NCBI GenBank assembly: GCA_002284615.2
Contig: MU070264.1
Span: forward strand, 25,362-37,334
DNA: 11,973 nt
Reading direction: 5' to 3'
Origin: Dunaliella salina
Taxonomy: Eukaryota; Chlorophyta; Chlorophyceae; Chlamydomonadales; Dunaliellaceae
The position numbers were made by a program, and so were the translations under genes. The notes beneath the pieces are model-generated. The model did no database searches. It had not been told where the DNA came from and was given only the letters and a program-made list of their open reading frames with translations. Within the stretch, counting starts at the first letter, position 1. The number at the start of each line of letters is the position of its first letter. This document shows positions 7,910 to 11,973 of this stretch, one piece after another.

Positions 7910-8030
7910 AAATATATAAGGAGCACGCAAAAAATGCCTGATTTTGGGCCTCAGAATGCCCCCTCTGGCAGTTTTTAAGCTTACCTGCCTTCAAACTGCA
8001 TTTACAGCAGCTTAGGCGAATACAGTGTGT

Positions 8031-8100
8031 ACCCTCTTCTCTCTCTTTCTTATTCCTCTTCTTCTGCTCCTTGTTCTTGTTCTTGTTCTTCTTCTTCCAG
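8031..8100 (+). other. polypyrimidine tract ending in CAG
   Basis: About 70 bases of almost uninterrupted C/T, with TTGTTCTTGTTCTTGTTC, lead to CTTCCAG at 8094-8100. This has the shape of a strong 3' splice site, but no exon, upstream donor or coding frame can be attached. It may equally be a simple CTT/GTTCTT repeat. Confidence 0.5.
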
Positions 8101-8210
8101 CAGCTGGGATGCTCATGCACTTTTGGCCTTGGAGCCAATCATCTGCCATGCCCAATCAAAGATACTACAGCCCTCCCTGCATTTCCCTGCACTACCATCG
8201 CAGCCTAGCT

Positions 8211-8228
8211 AGGAAGCTATAGCTTCCT
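8211..8228. repeat. perfect 18-bp palindrome
   Basis: AGGAAGCTATAGCTTCCT equals its own reverse complement. Isolated; function unknown. Confidence 0.9.
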
Positions 8229-8259
8229 GCTCAGGTAGAAAATTTGAAATACTGGGTGT

Positions 8260-8261
<2 letters not shown>

Positions 8262-8306
<45 letters not shown>

Positions 8307-8330
8307 ACACACACACACACACACACACAC
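8262..8330. repeat. AC dinucleotide microsatellite
   Basis: About 34 AC units with a single CCC interruption near 8304. Confidence 0.97.
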
Positions 8331-8867
8331 GTACCAGTTTTTCTGGAACCAGGTTGGCGGCTCTTTTGGAACCTCCTCGCCTGCGTGCCAGAGAGCATGT
8401 ATTGAAGTATAAACTTTTTGAACAAAAGTCGAGTTTTGGTTGTTCGCTGGTCTGGCAAACTAAGTTTGCTAGCTGTCCAAAAAGGCTTGAGATTCAGCAA
8501 GTTGTTCGAAGATATGTTTGCATGTTGCGTGAAGCTGGGACGGAAGTAGCAATGTTGAGGGAAATACCGCCCAACCACACTCTCCCCTTGCCTACCCATG
8601 CCTCTTTTTCCCCAGCCTGTGTAGACTTTGTACTGGGACATACAGAGGAAGATAAAGTGGCGTTGAGAAGTTGAGGGGTTTCTGAAGGATATTGCTATTA
8701 TTATTAAAATGAGAGGGCACAGATTTATATGAACCGGCAATTTCAAGTTTGCCAACTGTTAAGAAAGAAATGTTTCCAGCTAAGTATTTAAAATATTGTT
8801 TCTTAAATATTTCCAAGTCTTCAAATCACCCAACCCTTTTTCCACATGACTGCTGCCAGCTGCACAA
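8331..8867. other. no supported gene
   Basis: Unique-looking sequence. A plus-strand frame of 106 codons (8354-8674) includes EIQQVVRRYVCMLREAG and is not repetitive, but it has no domain I recognise, and opposing frames of similar or greater length are open too. A few ATT units lie near 8695-8705. Confidence 0.4.
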
Positions 8868-9095
8868 GCTTCAAGTTTGCTGGAAGGCGCGCACAAACTC
8901 CAATTCTCTGGAAGGCAAGCACAAGCTTCAAATTGCCGGGGATGTGGGCATAAACTTCAATTCGCCGGAAGGCAAGCACGAACTTCAATTTGCCGGAAGG
9001 CAAACTCAAACTCCATTTTGTTGGAAAGGCAGGCACACACTTTAATTTGTCGGAAGGCAGGAACAAGCTTCAATTTGCTGGAAAGCGGGCACAAA
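8868..9095. repeat. minisatellite, about 29-bp unit, eight copies
   Basis: Consecutive units follow AAACTTCAATTTGCCGG then AAGGCAAGCAC, with unit lengths of about 28-32 bp. The variants AAGCTTCAA, TCTGG and GCTGG occur. Unit length is not constant, so no repeat protein is expected, although frames on both strands stay open across it. Confidence 0.92.
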
Positions 9096-9411
9096 CAGGA
9101 TGCCCATACAACCCACCCCTCAACGCAGCTATGCTCACCCAGCACTTGCGTATGCTGTTTGCAGCTAGCTGCCTGTAAAGAGACAAGGGAAGGTGAGTAC
9201 GCTGCAGAGCTCCTGCAATCTACTCCATCTAAGAAATGCAGAAACAGAGAGAAGTAAACATTGTGCAGGCTACTTGATCTTCAGACTCCTCACCAATAAG
9301 GGAAAACAGCCCAACACTGGGCCCAAATTTCATGGATCCTGCACTGTGTGAACCTCCGTTGTCGACACCTTGTGCAAGAAACGAGTCCAACCCTTGCCTG
9401 ACCTATCGATT
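9096..9411. other. no gene seen
   Basis: Flank between the minisatellite and the CATA repeat. Neither a repeat unit nor a believable frame was found. Confidence 0.45.
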
Positions 9412-9458
9412 TACATACACACGTATACACACATATACATACATACATACATACATAC
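9412..9458. repeat. left part of a CATA microsatellite
   Basis: Imperfect ACACGTATACACACATA gives way to pure CATA units from about 9436, which end exactly at the terminus of family C. It appears to be the left remnant of the array at 9957-10226. Confidence 0.9.
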
Positions 9459-9587
9459 CAGGGCTTTCTTTTTCTCGTAATACTAATACGATCGTAATAA
9501 AATCCGGGATTTTGGAAGCCGGGGCTCGTAAAAGAATGGGCGATGCATCCAGGAGGACGGTGTTGGGATGGAGGGGCTTTCTTTTTT

Positions 9588-9676
9588 TCGCACCCACAAG
9601 AGTCGAACTGGGGCCCCCGGAAACTCAATCTTAGTAGTAAGCTCAATGCACTCGACCACTGAGCCATGATACGTTT
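9588..9676 (-). repeat. tRNA-like (SINE-type) sequence, minus strand
   Basis: On the minus strand TGGCTCAGTGGTCGAG (9666-9651) matches the polymerase III A box. CAGTTCGACTC (9610-9600) matches the B box (T-arm) with two differences. A to B spacing is about 40 bp, as in tRNA genes. A GCTC/GAGT D-stem is possible. The 5' acceptor strand does not pair with the 3' TGGGTGC, and a 7-nt anticodon loop with a good stem is not found, so it is not a functional tRNA. It is best seen as a tRNA-derived SINE head or relic. A short A-rich run follows at the 3' side. Confidence 0.7.
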
Positions 9677-9737
9677 GGCTTTTAGGTGTGCACATTGTAA
9701 CCTGTGGGTCCCCGGTTCGAATCCTGTGGGTGCACGA
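9674..9737 (+). repeat. tRNA-like 3' half, plus strand
   Basis: GGTTCGAATCC at 9714-9724 is a perfect B box, followed by TGTGGGTGCAC. Upstream TTTGGCTTTTAGGTGTGC is only a weak A box. The sequence 9712-9735 is the reverse complement of 9589-9612 with three mismatches in 24. The two tRNA-like units therefore face outward from a shared centre. Confidence 0.65.
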
Positions 9738-9956
9738 AATGTTGCCTCCCATTACTAATGGCATTAGGTGCCTAGTTTGTCATAGGAGGGGGCGCCCTAG
9801 CATTCCCCAGTTGTTGGCAGGTGGTTGGATGCCAAAAAGAAGCGTGGACTGCATGCAATTAAGTACTTCAAGCGCAAGCGCGTGACTCAATACATCGCAG
9901 GTGTAAAACTTGTCACCTTCAACCGCGAGGGTCAAAACGAAAAAAAAAAAGCCCTC

Positions 9957-10001
9957 ATACATACATACATACATACATACATACATACATACATACATAC
10001 A

Positions 10002-10035
<34 letters not shown>

Positions 10036-10060
10036 CATACATACATACATACGTACACGC

Positions 10061-10091
<31 letters not shown>

Positions 10092-10226
10092 CATACATAC
10101 ATACATACATACATACATACATACATACATACATGCATACATACATACAAAAAATGCATGCATGCATGCATACACACATACATACATACATACATACATA
10201 CAAAAATGCATACATACATGCAAGCA
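9957..10226. repeat. long CATA tetranucleotide microsatellite
   Basis: Some 60 CATA units with local variants (CATATATA near 10030, CGTACACGCTT near 10052, GCATGCATGCATGCAT near 10155). Both strands read open (YIHT or YVCM repeats), which is purely a result of the repeat and not of coding. Confidence 0.97.
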
Positions 10227-10610
10227 TACATAAGTAAAAAACGTGTGAATTTATACATTCTCTTTGTTTTTGGCATTCCCTTCTTTTGTGCTTATTACCC
10301 TTCAAGCAGATGAAGGGCTGCCCATCATGAATGCATCCTAAGAATGCCCATGCAAGCTTTCACCGCCAAGCTTTCAACATCAGACATTAGTACCAATGAT
10401 CCATCAGTATCAATGAGCCATCAGTATCAATAATATGAACAGATGCGAGCATCACAAAACATGCATGTCAGCCATCAAGTGGCTGGCAAATCCAACAAGA
10501 AAATGTGTGCTTCACAGGAACATACTAGTTTTCTCACCAGCCACGGGCCAGCATGGGGAAACAGTGGCCACCAGCATGAGCGATCCTTAAGAACAGATGT
10601 GCATGAGGTG
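10227..10610. other. no gene seen
   Basis: Mostly unique sequence. A short direct repeat of CCATCAGTATCAAT occurs twice near 10400-10430. Nothing else supported. Confidence 0.45.
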
Positions 10611-11862
10611 TAAATCACCTTATGTGTCAGCCTGGGCCAATTTGCTTGGCAAGGCTATGAGATGCCTATTCCTGGCACCCACCCTGATGTCATCACCCCT
10701 GTGGACATTGTCTTTCGCATTGTTATGAATCATTGGACACTTTTGGATCTTACCAGAGACGATTATTAGGCCACTCTGAATCTTACCTTGTGAGTCAGCC
10801 TGGGTCATTTCGCTTGGAATGGCTCTGAGAGGCCTAATTATGGCACCACCCTGATGTCATCACCCCTGTGAACATTGTCTTGGGCGCAATACTATGAATC
10901 TTCGGACCATTCTGAATCTACCTGAGACCATTCTTAGACCATTCTGGATCATACCTGGTGAGTCAGCCTGGGCCGTCATGCTTGACATGGCTCCAGAGGC
11001 TTGTTGCTGGACCCCCACCCTGCTGCCCCCACCACCACCCCTGTGGACATAGCTTTGCGCATATTGCTTTGTGTCTTACCTTGCATGTCTGCCTGGCCCA
11101 TCTCGCTTGGCACGGCTCTGAGAGACCTAATTATGGCTCCCCCCCTGCTGCCACCACCCCTGTGAAAGTTGTCTTGCGCGTATCGCTTCGAATATTTGCA
11201 CCATTCTGAATCTTTCCTTGGACCAATTATGTACCATTCTTAACCTTACCTTGTATGTCAGCCTGGGCCATCTTGTTGGGCATAGCTCTGAAAGGCCTGC
11301 TGGTGGCATCCGCCCCACTACCACCACCATCTTGTTGGGCATAGCATCTGAAGGGCCTGGGCCATCTTGTTGGGCATAGCACCTGAAGGGCCTGGGCCAT
11401 CTTGTTGGGCATAGCATCTGAAAGGCCTGCTGGTGGCATCCGCCCCACTGCCACCACTCCTGTAAAGACTGCCTCAAGTGTTTTGCTATGAATCTTACCT
11501 TGTGAGACAGCCTGGGCCATCTGATTTTGCTTGGCATGGCTCTGAGAGGAAGACACCATTGGTGAACCCCACCATCCCTGTGACCATTGTCTTGTGCGTA
11601 CCGCCATGAATCTTTGGACCATTCTTACCTGGGACCATTTTTGGACCATTTTGAAGCTCACCTTGTAAGTCTGCTTGGGCCATCTCGCTTGGCATGGCTC
11701 CGAGAGACGTAATTATGGCCTCACTCTGCTGCCACCACCCCTGTCATCATTGTCAAAAATGTGCATATTGCTATGAATCTTACCTTGTGTCTCAGCCTGG
11801 GCCATTTTGCTAGGCATGGCTCCGAGAGGTCTGTTGGTGGCCCCCACCCTGCTGCCCCCACC
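10611..11862 (-). repeat. eight-copy degenerate tandem array with phased splice-donor-like motif
   Basis: The conserved block GTCAGCCTGGGCCAT (plus strand) occurs near 10631, 10799, 10967, 11091, 11261, 11511, 11672 and 11795, i.e. every 124-170 bp, and 250 bp once where an inner repeat is expanded. Reading the minus strand, each unit has ACAGGGGTG(A/G)TG, a CC/GG-rich block, CCATGCCAAGC, ATGGCCCAGGCTGA, then CACAAGGTAAGATTC. CACAG before the block and AAG|GTAAG after it look like 3' and 5' splice sites around an exon of about 79 bp ending in a MAQAD-Q peptide. However, the candidate exon lengths vary, and some units have in-frame stops (for example TAA before the junction in the first unit and TGA in the second). 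It is either a decayed array of duplicated exons or a satellite-like repeat in which these signals are incidental. No terminal exons or gene product could be recognised. Confidence 0.85.
11270..11458. repeat. 35-bp inner expansion within the array
   Basis: ATCTTGTTGGGC starts at 11270, 11329, 11364 and 11399. The last three are exactly 35 bp apart. The flanking longer piece (through GGTGGCATCCGCCCCACT) is repeated at 11270-11328 and 11399-11458, so a local slippage event enlarged one unit of the main array. Confidence 0.92.
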
Positions 11863-11894
11863 ATGTGTGTGTGTGTGTGTGCTGGGGCCCTGCG

Positions 11895-11928
<34 letters not shown>

Positions 11929-11941
11929 CATGTGCATCGGC

Positions 11942-11973
<32 letters not shown>
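11863..11973. repeat. GT dinucleotide microsatellite, three blocks
   Basis: GT runs at 11863-11881, 11897-11927 and 11944-11973, separated by GCTGGGGCCCTGCGAG and GCATGTGCATCGGCAT. The last block is cut off by the window end. Confidence 0.97.

Larger units (their letters stand above)
6012..7968 (-). mobile_element. hAT-like element, family A copy 2 (long form, inverted)
   Basis: It starts CAGAGGGGGC at 6012 and ends GCCCCCTCTGG at 7968. It is flanked by a perfect 8-bp duplication, CAGTTTTT, at 6004-6011 and 7969-7976. Its left part (6012 to about 6333) is the reverse complement of copy 1 positions of about 430-751. Its right part (about 7633-7968) is the reverse complement of about 98-440. 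Order and orientation match a single inverted copy with about 1.3 kb of extra DNA at one internal point. The copies are clearly diverged, so both are old insertions. No transposase frame is present in the extra DNA. The 8-bp duplication and CAG ends place the family in or near hAT. Confidence 0.9.
9459..9956. mobile_element. hAT-like element, family C, inserted in a CATA microsatellite
   Basis: The left end is CAGGGCTTTCTTTTTCTCG. The right end, reverse complemented, is GAGGGCTTTTTTTTTTCG, a terminal inverted repeat of about 18 bp with the first base mismatched. ATACATAC abuts both ends (9451-9458 and 9957-9964). Because the host sequence has a 4-bp period, this fits an 8-bp duplication but also 0 or 4; it excludes lengths that would break phase. 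At 498 bp the element has no transposase. It contains a second internal copy of the terminal motif at 9571-9590 and an inverted pair of tRNA-like sequences. It may therefore be a composite or nested structure. The CAG-start end is the main link to hAT. Confidence 0.65.

Noticed and set aside
8231..8755. 174-codon minus-strand frame
   Set aside because: Part of it is a Cys-Val run from the AC microsatellite. The rest matches no family I recognise, and the opposite strand is open as well.
9290..9667. 125-codon minus-strand frame beginning MAQWSSAL
   Set aside because: The start is the translated A box of the tRNA-like sequence, a familiar artefact of tRNA-derived SINEs, and the frame then reads microsatellite.
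9780..10313. Long YIHT/YVCM repeat frames on both strands
   Set aside because: These are translations of the CATA microsatellite. All frames avoiding stops are a property of the tetranucleotide.

Overview
This window looks like repeat-rich, non-coding nuclear DNA from a eukaryote. The evidence is long di-, tri- and tetranucleotide microsatellites, several minisatellite arrays, non-autonomous DNA transposons of hAT type with 8-bp target-site duplications, and tRNA-derived sequence with RNA polymerase III A and B boxes. There are no closely packed open reading frames, no Shine-Dalgarno-led operons and no bacterial gene families. The species cannot be told from the sequence. An alga, another protist, a plant or an invertebrate would all fit. 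I found no protein-coding gene that I would defend as functional.

Layout. 1-83 is an ATT-type microsatellite. 98-751 is a short hAT-like element (family A, copy 1). 928-1047 and 1191-2093 are GCA-rich minisatellites, including eight tandem 32-bp units. 2140-2354 holds a dispersed 64-bp duplication. 2482-2514 is an 11-bp palindromic tandem repeat. 2958-3787 is a second hAT-like element (family B) with a perfect 8-bp target duplication and what looks like a decayed reverse-transcriptase fragment on the minus strand. 4081-4146 is a 22-bp triplet repeat. 4267-4530 is a 264-nt long hairpin. 4543-5165 holds tandem repeats of about 81 and then about 127-136 bp.

6012-7968 is family A, copy 2, in inverted orientation. 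It has a perfect 8-bp target duplication and carries about 1.3 kb of internal sequence absent from copy 1. That internal part contains a young 180-bp tandem duplication and a 36-bp ATGC-rich array. 8031-8100 is a polypyrimidine tract, 8262-8330 an AC microsatellite, and 8868-9095 a minisatellite of about 29 bp.

9459-9956 is a third hAT-like element (family C), sitting inside a CATA microsatellite and containing a head-to-head pair of tRNA-like sequences. 10611-11862 is an eight-copy degenerate tandem array (units about 125-170 bp) whose minus strand repeatedly shows a splice-donor-like AAGGTAAGATTC. The window ends in GT microsatellites.

Nothing here forms a pathway or operon. The region is best read as layers of transposon insertion and tandem amplification. 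The items most worth following up are the inverted, unequal family A pair, the long hairpin, the minus-strand array with regular splice-like signals, and the tRNA-like inverted pair inside a transposon.
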